Source: Collybia mongolica
Lineage: Eukaryota > Basidiomycota > Agaricomycetes > Agaricales > Clitocybaceae
Direction: 5' to 3'
DNA length: 64,000 nt
NCBI GenBank assembly: GCA_013420905.1
Contig: JAAXNY010000006.1
Span: 1,984,001-2,048,000, forward strand
Part shown: positions 42,556 to 52,907 of the stretch, one piece after another
How the letters are laid out: every line of letters begins with the position of its first letter
Numbering within the stretch: position 1 is the stretch's first letter
Notes under the pieces: model-generated
Databases searched by the model: none
Told to the model about the DNA's origin: nothing
The model's input: the letters and a program-made list of their open reading frames with translations, nothing else
Position numbers and translations under genes: made by a program

Positions 42556-42965
42556 TTTTTTTTTTTTTTTGGTTCAACATTTTATATACCAACTGTACAT
42601 AATACATGTGCTGGTCACTACAAGTAGTAATTGGGCGAGGGGGGAGAGGGGGGCAGGAGACAAAGCACTGCAGGGCTAGGGTGCTTGCCCGACTGGGGTC
42701 GGACTAGTGAATGGAGCCAGAGCTCGTTGTACACAGGCCGGAAGGGCCAATCTACGCCAGGAGGTGGGCCCCCTGCTGCAGCGCTCCGCAGCAGGTGGTG
42801 GCTTCAAGTCCACCAATTATCCAGGTTTGCATGTTTGGGCAGGGAGCACCCTATAGCCGTCACTTAGAACACTGAGTACCGCCCCTAGCCTGTTTAGGAC
42901 TAGGGAACATCGAACGCGAAAGCATTTTCGTTCTCCGAGAGGAATTCAACCAGCCACGCATAGCG
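42556..42965 (-). repeat. LINE 3' end fragment (second copy)
   Basis: T-run 42556-42570 then GGTTCAACATTTTATATACC, parallel to GTTTCAACATTTTATATAGC at 33852. The two stay aligned through the 3' UTR to AACATCGAACGCGAA (42906; AACATCAAACGCAAA at 34195) and CAACCAGCCAC. Only the UTR and the last ~20 codons are present. It is cut at 42965 by the Ty3 LTR. It keeps CpG where the other copy has lost some. Confidence 0.8.
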
Positions 42966-43527
42966 TGTAAGGGGAACACCCTTACCAACTCCGTTTTCCA
43001 TTTTCCGACAACATTCCCGACCATACGAACATTCAGGAACGCTCCCCAGTCCCGATCCCCATTCCCGACTGTAGTCACCGACTACTTTACCGACAAGTCG
43101 TTACCGACAACAACCCGAGTCGAACCCGACTCACCCACTCACTCACACCACACTCGCTACCACCCCGCTCCCTTTACCGACTCTCGTTAGACGTTTCCGA
43201 ATGCAGACGCGGGCGCGGCTTGTCGGGATCACTGCGGCGCGCCCACGTGATCCTTTACCGACAATGCGTGCCCTCGTACCATCCCGGGAACGTGTAGTTA
43301 ATGTAGGAACATCATATATAGCCTGTACACCTGGCTGGAGGACCCTTAGAGAATTCTCTTAGGATCCCCTCCACCAGGTGAGTAGTACATATGTCGTACA
43401 AGTGAATACATCATCTTAGGATCCCCTCCACCAGCTCCGAGTTAGAACTCCCGACCCCGACCTCCGTCACTCGGTAATTGTCGTCGGACTCTGTGCAACT
43501 CAGTAACCCGGTGGAGTTGCCCTTACA
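42966..43527 (+). repeat. 5' LTR of Ty3 chromovirus 1
   Basis: 562 bp, TGTAAGGGGAAC…GTTGCCCTTACA. TATATA at 43315-43320. AGAGAATTCT at 43348-43357 is complementary to the primer site. A duplicated CTTAGGATCCCCTCCACCAG occurs at about 43360 and 43410. It is longer than the 458-bp LTR of the relative but shares both ends and the promoter-to-U5 part. Confidence 0.88.
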
Positions 43528-43529
43528 TT

Positions 43530-43539
43530 AGAATTCTCT
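43530..43539 (+). other. Putative self-priming site, chromovirus 1
   Basis: AGAATTCTCT starts 3 nt after the LTR and is the exact reverse complement of AGAGAATTCT at 43348-43357, near the expected RNA 5' end. This is the Tf1/sushi arrangement, in which the RNA folds back to prime reverse transcription. No tRNA-type TGG start is present. Confidence 0.65.
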
Positions 43540-43727
43540 CCCCAGAGAGAGGCCGTAGATTGCGCAAACGACGCGCGGAAGAATTCAGCGAAGGTAGACC
43601 GCCGAAACGACCCCGCACCCGTTCCGCACAATCCTCCCCCTCACCCAACAAACATACCAACTGCAATCCGCCCGACAGGATGTCCGAACCCGACCGCTTC
43701 TGAGCGTTAGAAGAGGAACTCGGACGC

Positions 43728-44945
43728 ATGCAGGAGGCTATGCACAAACAGTCGGAGGACTTTGCAAACCTCAACCGCAACTTTCAAATGTTGATGGATC
43801 GTCTGGGACCCGCACCCGCAGCTACACCGCCGCCTGAGGCCGCACCCCAACCACAACAACCGAATGTAGCACCACCCCCAAACCCGACCGCACGGGCTCA
43901 AGCAACACCTTCCCCCACTCCCTCCAACACCGCTCCTGCCTTTCAGGCAGAAACCCGACTCAAACCTTCCTCTCTCCGACCCGCACTACCCCCAACCTTT
44001 GACGGATCTCGAACCAAAGGCCGCGCATTTATTCAAGCGTGCGAGCTTTACATCAAACTGGTACCGCACCAGTTCGAAGACCAACTAGCGGGAATCCGAT
44101 GGGCGTTCACGTTCATGCAGACGGGAAGGGCCTACTACTTCGCTGATCGAGCGCTGAGGCACGAGGAATCCACGGGCCAACCGAAATATCTGGCCTGGGA
44201 CACCTTCAAGGCGGATTTCGCCGCCAACTTCTATGTCCAAGGGGAGGCGCAGAAGGCCATGACGCGATTAGAAACTGTGTTGTATCATCAAGGGAACCGA
44301 ACGGTAGATGAGTATACCGACAAATTCCGCGACCTGGTGGACAAGTCGGGATACAAGGAAGGCCTCACCATCATGGTCAAGTATCGGAAGGGCCTCAACC
44401 CTGCTATCCAGTCCCAGATAGCGATGATGACGCACGGAAGACCCGGGGAGAATGACCCCGACGCATGGTACGCCGCCGCGATGCGCTGCGATGACAACCG
44501 CCTGGACAACAAAGCGTTCATGAGTACGCGGAACACTCGCAACCCAGCCCCTACGTACTTGGGTCTTTCCATGGCAAGGTTACCGACCAAACCCGCGCCC
44601 CGTGTGACGCCTCTCACAATTACGCCGCCACGAACCAATCCCGCCGCCACTGCCCCCCTTCATCCAGGGATTCCGATGGACATAGACGCGAGCCAAATGC
44701 GGGCAAAGCCTGTTCTCTGCTTCCGCTGCGGAGGACAAGGACACCTATGACGGGATTGCCCCCAAGGCTTTGACACAAGGTTCATGACGCGGGATGAGAA
44801 AGAGGAGTTTGTCCAGCAGGCCTTGGTGGACCTAGACGTGCACATCGCCCAAACCCGACTGGTCGCAACACAGGAGGAGGAAGTGGAAACTCAAGTAGAG
44901 GAAGCGGAAGAGGAGGCAGAGGATTTTCCGACTCGCAGCGGGTGA
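43728..44945 (+). pseudogene. Gag of Ty3 chromovirus 1, stop inside the zinc knuckle
   Basis: ATG at 43728. Coiled N-terminus and proline-rich linker, then the Gag core (TFDGSRTKGRAFIQACELYI, then VDEYTDKFRDLVDKSGYKEG). The CCHC knuckle reads CFRCGGQGHL-stop-RDC: TGA at 44748-44750 where the intact relative has a coding codon (CGA to TGA). The frame continues to a natural TGA at 44943. Truncated Gag would lack nucleic-acid binding. Confidence 0.85.
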
Positions 44946-47900
44946 ACAGTACACCCCCGCTGACGAGCGGTAGTAGATACCATTGTTTAGATGTGGAGGA
45001 AATACACAATTGCCCCCCGCCATCTGAACCTACTACCGAAGTCGTACCCTCAAACCCGACAAGTCGGAAAACGCGGATTCCGCGTTGGGAGCGCAGGCTT
45101 CCGAAGGAATACACAGTCGCAGCGATCCCAGGGGCCAGATCGCTAGACTTAAAAGTAGAGCTCCAAACTACAGACACGGGAGAAACGTTCGGAGTGACAG
45201 GATTAGTGGACTCGGGCGCAATGGGGATGTTCATCCACAAGGATTACATTGAGAAACACCGGATTGCAACTCGGAAATTACAGCGGCCAGTCGCGGTATA
45301 CAATGTTGACGGGACTCCGAACGAAGCGGGCTCTATCAGTGAAATAGCGGAACTGGTTCTACGCTACAAAGGTCATTCGGAACGAACCACCTTCGCGGTC
45401 ACACACCTTGGGACGCACAACCTCATCCTAGGTTACACCTGGCTCAAGGAGCATAACCCGGAGATAGACTGGACAACGAATGAGGTGAAACTCAGTCGGT
45501 GTCCAGCCAAGTGTCGGGTATGCACTGAGGAAGTCAAGGCAGAAACTAGGGAGAAGTGGAAAATGGAAGCGCAAATCAATTCATGCCGAGCGGGACTCTT
45601 CCCGAACGCGGGTACCGACGAAGAGGAAGATACCGACTCGGAAAACCCAAACCCGCTTTCCAAACTCCTAGAAGAGGGTGACCGCATCTTTGCAGTGAGT
45701 CTACAGGACCCAAACCACGCGGAAAAGCAGACAAAGGGACCGGAAGAGATGTGTCGAGCAATCCCGAACATATCCCAGAGGCTAGCGGAAGCCTTCCATC
45801 GAAACTCCCAACCCGCCAAGCCGTTTCGCGAGACAGCGCCTGCCTACGTACATGAATTCGAGGACGTGTTCTCGAAAACATCCTTCGACGCGCTTCCCGA
45901 CAAGCGGTCTTGGGACCACGCCATTGAACTCATTCCCGAAGCCAAATCCTGATCGTGCAAGGTCTACCCCTTGTCGGTCACAGAACAGGAAGAGTTGGAC
46001 AAGTTCCTCGAGGAGAACCTGTCGTCAGGACGCATCCGCCCCTCGAAATCCCCAATGGCCGCACCATTCTTCTTCATCAAGAAGAAGGATGGCTCCCTCC
46101 GACCCGTTCAAGATTACCGAGTACTGAACGGAATGACGATCAAGAACGCATACCCCCTTCCGCTGATTTCCAAGCTCATCAACCAACTGCGCGGGGCCAA
46201 GTACTTTACCAAGCTGGACGTCCGCTGGGGTTACAACAATGTGTGGATTAAGGAAGGAGACGAGTGGAAGGCGGTGTTCCGAACAAACCGAGGATTGTTC
46301 GAACCCCTGGTAATGTTCTTCGGACTCACGAACTCACCCGCTACGTTCCAAACGATGATGAACGAAATCTTTCAGGATCTCATCACCGCTGGTGTAGTCT
46401 GCGTGTACATTGACAATATCCTCATCTACACAAAAACCCGAGCGGAACATCAATGGGTCACTCGGGAAGTCCTCAAACGTTGTCAGGAACACAAGTTATT
46501 CCTCAAACTTGACAAATGCGAGTTCGAACAAGAGCGGATCGAGTACCTGGGACTTATCATCTCAGCGGGAAAGACGGAAATGGACCCCGTCAAGGTCAGC
46601 GGTATAGTGGACTGGCCAGCGCCAACCAACAAGAAGGAAGTACAATCGTTCCTAGGATTTACTAACTTCTACCGGCGCTTCATAGAGGGTTTCTCCCACC
46701 ACGCCCGACCACTCTTTGACCTGACGCGGAAGGACACGGCGTGGAAGTGGGGCGAGGCGGAACAAGCGGCGTTTGAAGAGTTGAAGGCACGAGTGGCATC
46801 CCGACCGGTATTGATGTTCCCCGACGACGACCGCCCTTACCGCATCGAGGCCGACTCGTCGGATTTCGCAACTGGCGCGGTATTGTCCCAACTCAGTCAG
46901 GAAGACGAGAAGTGGCATCCGGTGGCCTTCATGTCCAAAAGTCTCAGTGCGGTCAAGCGGAACTACGAGATCCACGACAAGGAGATGTTGGCTATCATTC
47001 GGGCATTGGAGGAATGGAGACACTTCCTAGAAGGAGCCCGACACCCATTCAAGGTATGGACTGACCACAAGAATTTAGAATACTTTCGGTCAGCCCAGAA
47101 ACTCAACTGCCGACAAGCCCGCTGGTCTCTGTACCTCTCCCGCTTCGACTTCTCCTTACATCACAAACCCGGAAGGAGTATGGGTAAACCCGACGCTCTC
47201 TCGCGACGCGCTGACCATTCGGATGGAGCGGAAGACAATAAGGACATTGTCCTCCTCAAACCCGAGCTGTTCACGATACGCGCACTCGAAGGAATCAGGG
47301 CGGAAGGTGAGGAAAAGGACGTGATGAAGGACATTCGGCGCGGAAATCGAGGCGGCGAAGAAACTCCGACAGGGAAAAGGCAAGTCGGTCCACAGCGCAG
47401 AGTGGCGGGAGGAACAAGAGGTACTGTATTTCCGCGGTTGGATTTACATTCCTAACTTCGCAGACCTCCGCCGACGCATTGTGGAACAACACCACGACAC
47501 TCGAGTAGCGGGACACGCGGGGAGATGGAAAACGTTGGAATTGGTGTCCCGCAACTACTGGTGGCCTCAGATGTCGCGGTATATCGGTCAGTACTGTCGG
47601 ACGTGCGACCTATGTCTCCGCACGAAGATAGAGCGTCAATTACCGATTGGAGAGTTACACCCGCTGGAAATCCCAAACACCTGCTGGGAGACTATCAGCG
47701 TGGACTTCATCGGCGCACTCCCCGAATCGGAAGGATTTGACGCAGTCATGGTAGTAGTCGAGTCGGTGGCGAAGCAGTCTCACTTCATACCCACCCACAC
47801 CACCATTACCACACTGGGAGCCGCCCGCCTGTACTTGAAGGAGGTTTGGAAACACCATGGACTACCGAACGCGGTGGTATCCGACCGAGGACCGCAATTC

Positions 47901-48368
47901 GTAGTGGAGTTCACGCAAGAACTGTACCAACTACTTGGGATTAAACTGACGTCGTCCACCGCCTACCACCCACAAACGGACGGGCAAACCGAGCGCGTAA
48001 ACCAAGAACTCGAGCAATACCTGTGGCTGTTCGTAAGCGAGAGGCAGAACAACTGGAACGAACTCCTACCGCTCGCCGAATTCCAGTACAACAACCATGT
48101 TCACGCCTCCACACAGCACACGCCCTTCTTCCTAGACACTGGCAGACACCCGCGCATGGGATTCGAACCTCAGACGGAACCCGCCCGACTAGAGACGGTC
48201 GGGGAATTCACGCAACGGATGGAATCCGCGCTAGAGGAGGCACAATCAGCACTAGCCAAGGCCAAGGAAGATATGACGCGGTACTACAATCGCCGACACC
48301 AACCAACGCCCGAATATCAGGTCGGTGATCTGATGTACCTAGACTCAACGGACATTCCCATCAGTCGG
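44942..48368 (+). pseudogene. Pol of Ty3 chromovirus 1 (protease, RT, RNase H, integrase), broken
   Basis: Protease motif GLVDSGAMGMFI, then a TGA at 45950-45952 (EAKS-stop-SCKVY). RT-RNase H (45971-47340) carries YIDNILIY: the second catalytic Asp of YIDD is Asn. A frameshift near 47348 separates it from the integrase (47360-48368), which keeps HHxx…CxxC (HHDTRVAGHAG, CRTCDLCLRT) and the DDE residues (VDFIG, SDRGPQF, QTERVNQELEQ). It ends at 48368 before the chromodomain. In the gag/pol overlap the intact relative's GGGTTTT is GGATTTT. Confidence 0.88.
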
Positions 48369-50020
48369 TGACAGTACCGAGTTCACTGGGAGTGTGTTAA
48401 GTCGTCAGACTTGTAACTCCGAGCGGGCCTCTAGTTGTAAAATAATAGAGGAATTCCTATGCAGAAAGAGTGAAGATCAGCGTAGCAAAGGCAATGGGAA
48501 TATACCGGAGAATGGTGTCAGACGGCAGGTGTGAAGGGGGTCGGAGATTGTCGGAGTCGGTGGTCACGACTTCGGAGGCGCGTCGGTCGGCGACGCAGTA
48601 CGACTGTACGGTGAACAGGACTCGGCGGTGCGATGTCCGAGCGTTCGGCGTAACGGGTTCGGTGCGGGATGCAACTTTGGTGCAAAGTTCGGACGCGTCT
48701 TATAAGAGAGCGAGAGCTCCGTAGAGAGAGAGAGAGAGAGAGAGAAGGTAGTTGATATCTGTCAAGTAAGTAAAATACAGAGGTATTTATACTAAAAGTT
48801 GTACCCTAGGCCGGAGTCTGTGTCTACAGATGTGACCAAGGAAACATGAAGGAGGAGATAGATAAATTAGATACAGGGTCGGTGTGGGAATGCGTCGTTA
48901 TGTTTCATACTACAAGGCGGACTCTATACTTCGGTGTCTGTGCCCACCGGGCACGTCGGTGTGGCCATACCAACGATACGTACATGTTGAAGGAACATGA
49001 AGACGTGACTTCGGAGTCGGTGGTCGGCGGCGCGATCGACGAAGGGATATCCGGCGGCGGCGGCGGCGACGGAGCCACGGCGGGAATCGTTGAGGAAAGC
49101 GGTCGGCATGATGTTCGGTGAGAGTCAATACTTCGGCAGCGGCGAACTTGTGATATGGGACCGGCGGTGGTTATTCCGTATGATCTCGGCGGCGGCGCAT
49201 GTTTACTCGGTAGTGGGGATTTCCTAGGTCATGGTGCAGTTAAGGAAAAGACCGTTTGACACGCATGGAGCGAGGCCATGCTTGTCATCTCCCTCGGACT
49301 GAAAATTGACCGTCCACGGGTAATCGGGGTTCGGCGGAAGAAATGGTGGCATCGTCCCGAAGGCGATCGGCGGTAATTTATGAAGCATCACGGAAATGTA
49401 GATCTCGCCTGGAAGGTGATCTTCATGAGTGTACCCGCTTGTCGGAGATCACGTAAAATAGCTGGGTGGAGGCAGCGCCGTCGTCCTAAAGGTGATTGTA
49501 GGTGTTGGGAAATGATGGATCGGTGACCATAGGAGTCGATGGCGGGACCGTCGGGAGGGCGGAAGCATTCGGTGATTGGATAGACAGATCGAAAGAGACA
49601 AGTCCATGATAAATAAAATCGGGATGAATCAAAGAAAAACTAAAAAAATCAAAATACATAAAATATGTGAGATGAGGATTGGAGATTGAGCGGAGCTTGG
49701 TAAAGAAAGGACGACAGTAATGAAATAGGCGGCTGATAAAATGAAACAGAGGATTCTATGTAGGGGAAACGGAGGAGGCGTCGGTGTTGTTCGAAAGGTA
49801 GTCGACATCGGCGGGAGGGAGTCAAGGCGGCGGCGGCGGCACGGGTTACTTGATAAACGGCAGCGGCGTTTTGAGAGACCAGCGGCGTGGATCGACTGGT
49901 AAGATTTTCGTTTATTTGCCGGATCGGGGGTGTGATCGATCCCACGTGCGCGAAGCACGGGGACTCTTGGAAACGTGGCTAGTGGGGACTCGACACGTGA
50001 TCGCGTGTTCGACTTTGCCA
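48369..50020 (-). repeat. Possible 3' LTR of the minus-strand Ty3 element (tentative)
   Basis: The left edge TGACAG falls exactly where chromovirus 1 homology ends, as expected for an inserted element's terminus. A plausible inner edge is TGCCA at 50016-50020. On the minus strand this gives TGGCA…TGTCA ends preceded by an AAAGGGTAAAAAA purine-rich tract. An alternative inner edge is CTGTCA at 48759-48764. It has no open frame of note, CGG-rich texture and a (GA)n run. The matching 5' LTR would be right of the window, so this is unproven. Confidence 0.35.
48722..48745. repeat. (GA)n microsatellite
   Basis: TAGAGAGAGA…GAGAAGG, about 11 dinucleotide units, in non-coding DNA right of the chromovirus 1 truncation point. 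Confidence 0.95.
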
Positions 50021-51146
50021 TTTTTTACCCTTTAGTCTTTACTACTTCAACATGTCGACCCCCGCTCCGGACTTCAATGGTGACCTCGCCTATGTGCAAG
50101 GGATGCTCGACGCGAGCGGATTCGGTCTCGATGACGCAGTTGTGGAAGAGACGGAGAACGGGATCTTGGCGTTTTCGAAGGCAAAACGGCTGGTGAAGGC
50201 CAAGGTGAGTGGAGATTTTATTTCTATTATTTGTTTCCTAGTGACCGAGGGAGCTTTGTAGGAGAAGATCAACCATCTTACGCGCGCGAAAGTGCTAACG
50301 GACGTCGACCTGAAGGTGCAAATTGGGAAGTTCCACTCATGGATCCGGACGCATATCACTGAAACCTGGCGCATTCTGGGTGTCCCATACGCCATGTGGT
50401 TGGATTCAAATCCGGTTGACGATGGGCCGGTGACTACTGAGGATGCCTTGGCACCGGAGGAGATAGAAATGAGGGATGGAAGTCCGAAGAAAAGTTCACG
50501 TCCGGCGGAGGGTAGGGAAGATGCGATGGAGGTCACGGAAGAACGGGAGATGACCAGTTCGGCGGTAGCACGCCCGAAGACGACGCCGGCGGCGGTACGA
50601 GACGAAGATGCCGAGGACGAACGCAAAGTTCGGGCCGCCGTCAGAGTGGGGAAACAGAAGGCGGTGGAGGGTGAAGCTCGAGAAAGAAGTGGTACATTTG
50701 GAGGGTCCGAATCGTCGGGACGGGACATGGTCAAAACGCCGGCGTCTGAGCGTCCCCAACCGCGTCCAATTGCGATGATGTCGACTAGCAGGATTGGAAG
50801 GAGCATTGGTGGGGCTTCGACGGCGGTGGTTAGAAAAGAAGTTGTGGTTACTGGACTGGAAGGGAAGGATACCGGTTCGCAGTCTACAATGGCCCGTCAC
50901 CCGGCTGCGCGCCGTGGCATCGTCAGCAAACCCACGATCGATACCAGCGAGGACGAGGAACCGACAACTCCTTCCAAGGCGCAACGGATCGAAAGGAAGC
51001 GAACGGCTACGTCTCCACCGGGTTCCCTCAAGAAAACCAAGCAAGCGCGGACGGAGTCGCGATTGCAGCTAGAGGTGTTGGTGCCTCCGCACTCCGAGGC
51101 ATTTCTGAGTGGAAGGAGTGCTCCCACCGTGGAACCGGAGGCGATC

Positions 51147-51604
51147 TGTAAGGGGAACTCCATTTCCGCCTTACTTCGCCGATCTAGCCTTACTTCGCCG
51201 AATCTCACTCCGCCGACTTCTACTTCGCCGATTCGCGACTCAGTCAATTACATTCACTACATCGCACGTTCATTACCTACGCCCACACGCACCCCCACTC
51301 TCTACTTCGCGCGCAGTTCGCCGCCGGACTTCGCACTTGTTCGGACTATCAAGGGCACGGTCACGTGACCTTCGCTAGCCCACCGCGTGTCGTCGTACCG
51401 CACCAGGAACGTGTATTTAATGTAGCACTAGGTATATAGCACACCCCCCCTGATGGAGGCTCCTCAGAGAATTCTCTTAGGATCCCCTCCACCAGGTGAG
51501 TAGTACATATGTCGTACAAGTGAATACATCAACTTAGGATCCCCTCCACCAGCGTCGGCCCACTCTACTAAGTTCGCGCGCACTCCGCTGGAGTTGCCCT
51601 TACA
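51147..51604 (+). repeat. 5' LTR of Ty3 chromovirus 2
   Basis: 458 bp, TGTAAGGGGAAC…GTTGCCCTTACA. Contains short direct repeats of TACTTCGCCGA, TATATA at 51433-51438 (promoter), and AGAGAATTCT at 51466-51475, the probable RNA 5' end region complementary to the primer site. Confidence 0.95.
51433..51438 (+). promoter_or_regulatory. TATA box of Ty3 chromovirus 2
   Basis: GGTATATAGCACACC. It lies 33 nt upstream of AGAGAATTCT, exactly as TATATA does in chromovirus 1 (43315 to 43348). Conserved spacing in two diverged LTRs supports a true promoter. Confidence 0.65.
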
Positions 51605-51606
51605 GT

Positions 51607-51616
51607 AGAATTCTCT
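51607..51616 (+). other. Putative self-priming site, chromovirus 2
   Basis: AGAATTCTCT begins 3 nt after the LTR and pairs perfectly with AGAGAATTCT at 51466-51475 in the LTR. Position and sequence are the same in chromovirus 1. Confidence 0.7.
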
Positions 51617-51764
51617 CACCAGCAGAGACCGCGACCTCACCGCAGCCATTGCCAAATTCCGATCGGCAGAAACTGTCAGCTCCGATACAGAATCCGTCAA
51701 GACCGCGCGAGAATCGCCCTCTCCACCCTCCTCCGAACTAGAAGTGGAACTCCTACTCCGACCG

Positions 51765-52907
51765 ATGGACGCCGAAACAAGGATGGATAACGTCGAACGA
51801 GACGTAGGAGATCTCAATAGGAAGGCGGAGGAACAAGCCGAGCAGCTTAAGAAGCTCACCGACAGCATCAACGCGCTGATCGCGCTCCAAACCGCGGCTC
51901 CCCCACCCCCGGTCAATACCCCTGCACCCAGCGCCCCTGTAAATAATGTATCAACACCTCCCCCCGCGACCCACGTTAATTCGGGACGACCTTCGGCACT
52001 CCGGCCATCGCTTCCCGATGACTTCGACGGATCGCGCGAACGAGGGCGTGCGTTCATTAACGCATGCGAACTGTATATAAATCTTGTACCACACCAGTTC
52101 GCGGATGAAGTGACGCAGGTACGGTGGGCGTACACCTTCATGAAGAAAGGCCGAGCGTATCTGTTCGCGGACCGGGCCATGCGATACCAGACCGCTACCG
52201 GGAACCCGAAGTACGCGACATGGGCCCTATTCCGCGCTGACTTCGCGGTCAACTTCTTCGTGCAGAGCGAAGCGCAGCGGGCGATTACGAGGTTGGAAAC
52301 GAGCAGCTACCACCAAGGATCGCGATCGGTGGACGACTACACGGATGAGTTCAGGGATCTCATCGACAAGTCGGGATACAAGGAGGGGTTGACGATTGTG
52401 GTGAAGTACTGGAAGGGACTGAGCGGGGAGATTCAGTCGCAGATCGCGACGATGGCAGTGGGACGACCAGCGGACGATCAGCCGGAACAGTGGTATGTAG
52501 CGGCGATGAAGTGCGATGAAAACCGCCTCACCAACGAGGCCTTCCTGAGCACTAAACCGGCGGCTCGCGCACCTCCCGCACGCACTACCTCGGCGTTTCG
52601 CGCACCGCCGCACTTCTCAGCCCCGACGCTGCAACGGATGGCGCCACCACCACCTCCGCCGCCCCCTGCTCTCCCTCCACCGGTTCCGATGGATGTAGAC
52701 GCGATGCGGAGGGCTCGAACGAACATCGAGACCTGCCACCGATGTAAGCAGCCGGGCCATTTCCGGAAGGACTGCCCCCTCCGCTACGACACGCGGTTCA
52801 TGTCAATGGAGGAGCAGCATGAGTTCGCGCAGCACATCTTCGCGATGATAGACGCACAAGTCGAACCGCCGGCGGAAGAAGAGGGTTTTGTAGCGGACAG
52901 CGAGTGA
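51765..52907 (+). CDS. Gag of Ty3 chromovirus 2
   Basis: 380 residues from ATG at 51765 (MDAETRMDNVERDVGDLNRK, a coiled coil). A Pro/Ala linker, then the Gag core (DFDGSRERGRAFINACELYI, FADEVTQVRWAYTFMKKGRA, VDDYTDEFRDLIDKSGYKEG), a second proline-rich linker and a CCHC knuckle C-HRC-KQPGHF-RKDC that binds element RNA. It assembles the cytoplasmic particle. An in-frame GTG exists at 51744, but the ATG is the better start. It ends TGA at 52905-52907, overlapping pol in the -1 frame by about 80 nt. Confidence 0.94.
   Translation: MDAETRMDNVERDVGDLNRKAEEQAEQLKKLTDSINALIALQTAAPPPPVNTPAPSAPVNNVSTPPPATHVNSGRPSALRPSLPDDFDGSRERGRAFINACELYINLVPHQFADEVTQVRWAYTFMKKGRAYLFADRAMRYQTATGNPKYATWALFRADFAVNFFVQSEAQRAITRLETSSYHQGSRSVDDYTDEFRDLIDKSGYKEGLTIVVKYWKGLSGEIQSQIATMAVGRPADDQPEQWYVAAMKCDENRLTNEAFLSTKPAARAPPARTTSAFRAPPHFSAPTLQRMAPPPPPPPPALPPPVPMDVDAMRRARTNIETCHRCKQPGHFRKDCPLRYDTRFMSMEEQHEFAQHIFAMIDAQVEPPAEEEGFVADSE
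52883..52889 (+). promoter_or_regulatory. Candidate -1 ribosomal frameshift site, gag to pol
   Basis: In the Gag frame the bases are GA-G GGT TTT GTA, which is the canonical X XXY YYZ heptamer with X=G, Y=T, Z=T. Pol lies in the -1 frame, is open from 52823 and has no ATG before 52907. A -1 slip here would give a Gag-Pol fusion continuing CSGQRVNSTPS. Confidence 0.62.

Larger units (their letters stand above)
42966..48368 (+). mobile_element. Ty3 chromovirus 1, degenerate and 3'-truncated
   Basis: 5' LTR, primer site, gag and pol are present; the pol C-terminus (chromodomain), polypurine tract and 3' LTR are missing. Homology to the intact relative (51147-57323) stops exactly at 48368 within DSTDIPISR. 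The next bases, TGACAG, look like the edge of another element. The 5-bp flank on the left is TAGCG. Confidence 0.88.

Noticed and set aside
48369..48764. Short solo LTR TGACAG…CTGTCA (396 bp)
   Set aside because: Ends look like an LTR, but the flanks GTCGG and AGTAA do not match and neither a polypurine tract nor a primer site adjoins; kept only as an alternative inner edge.
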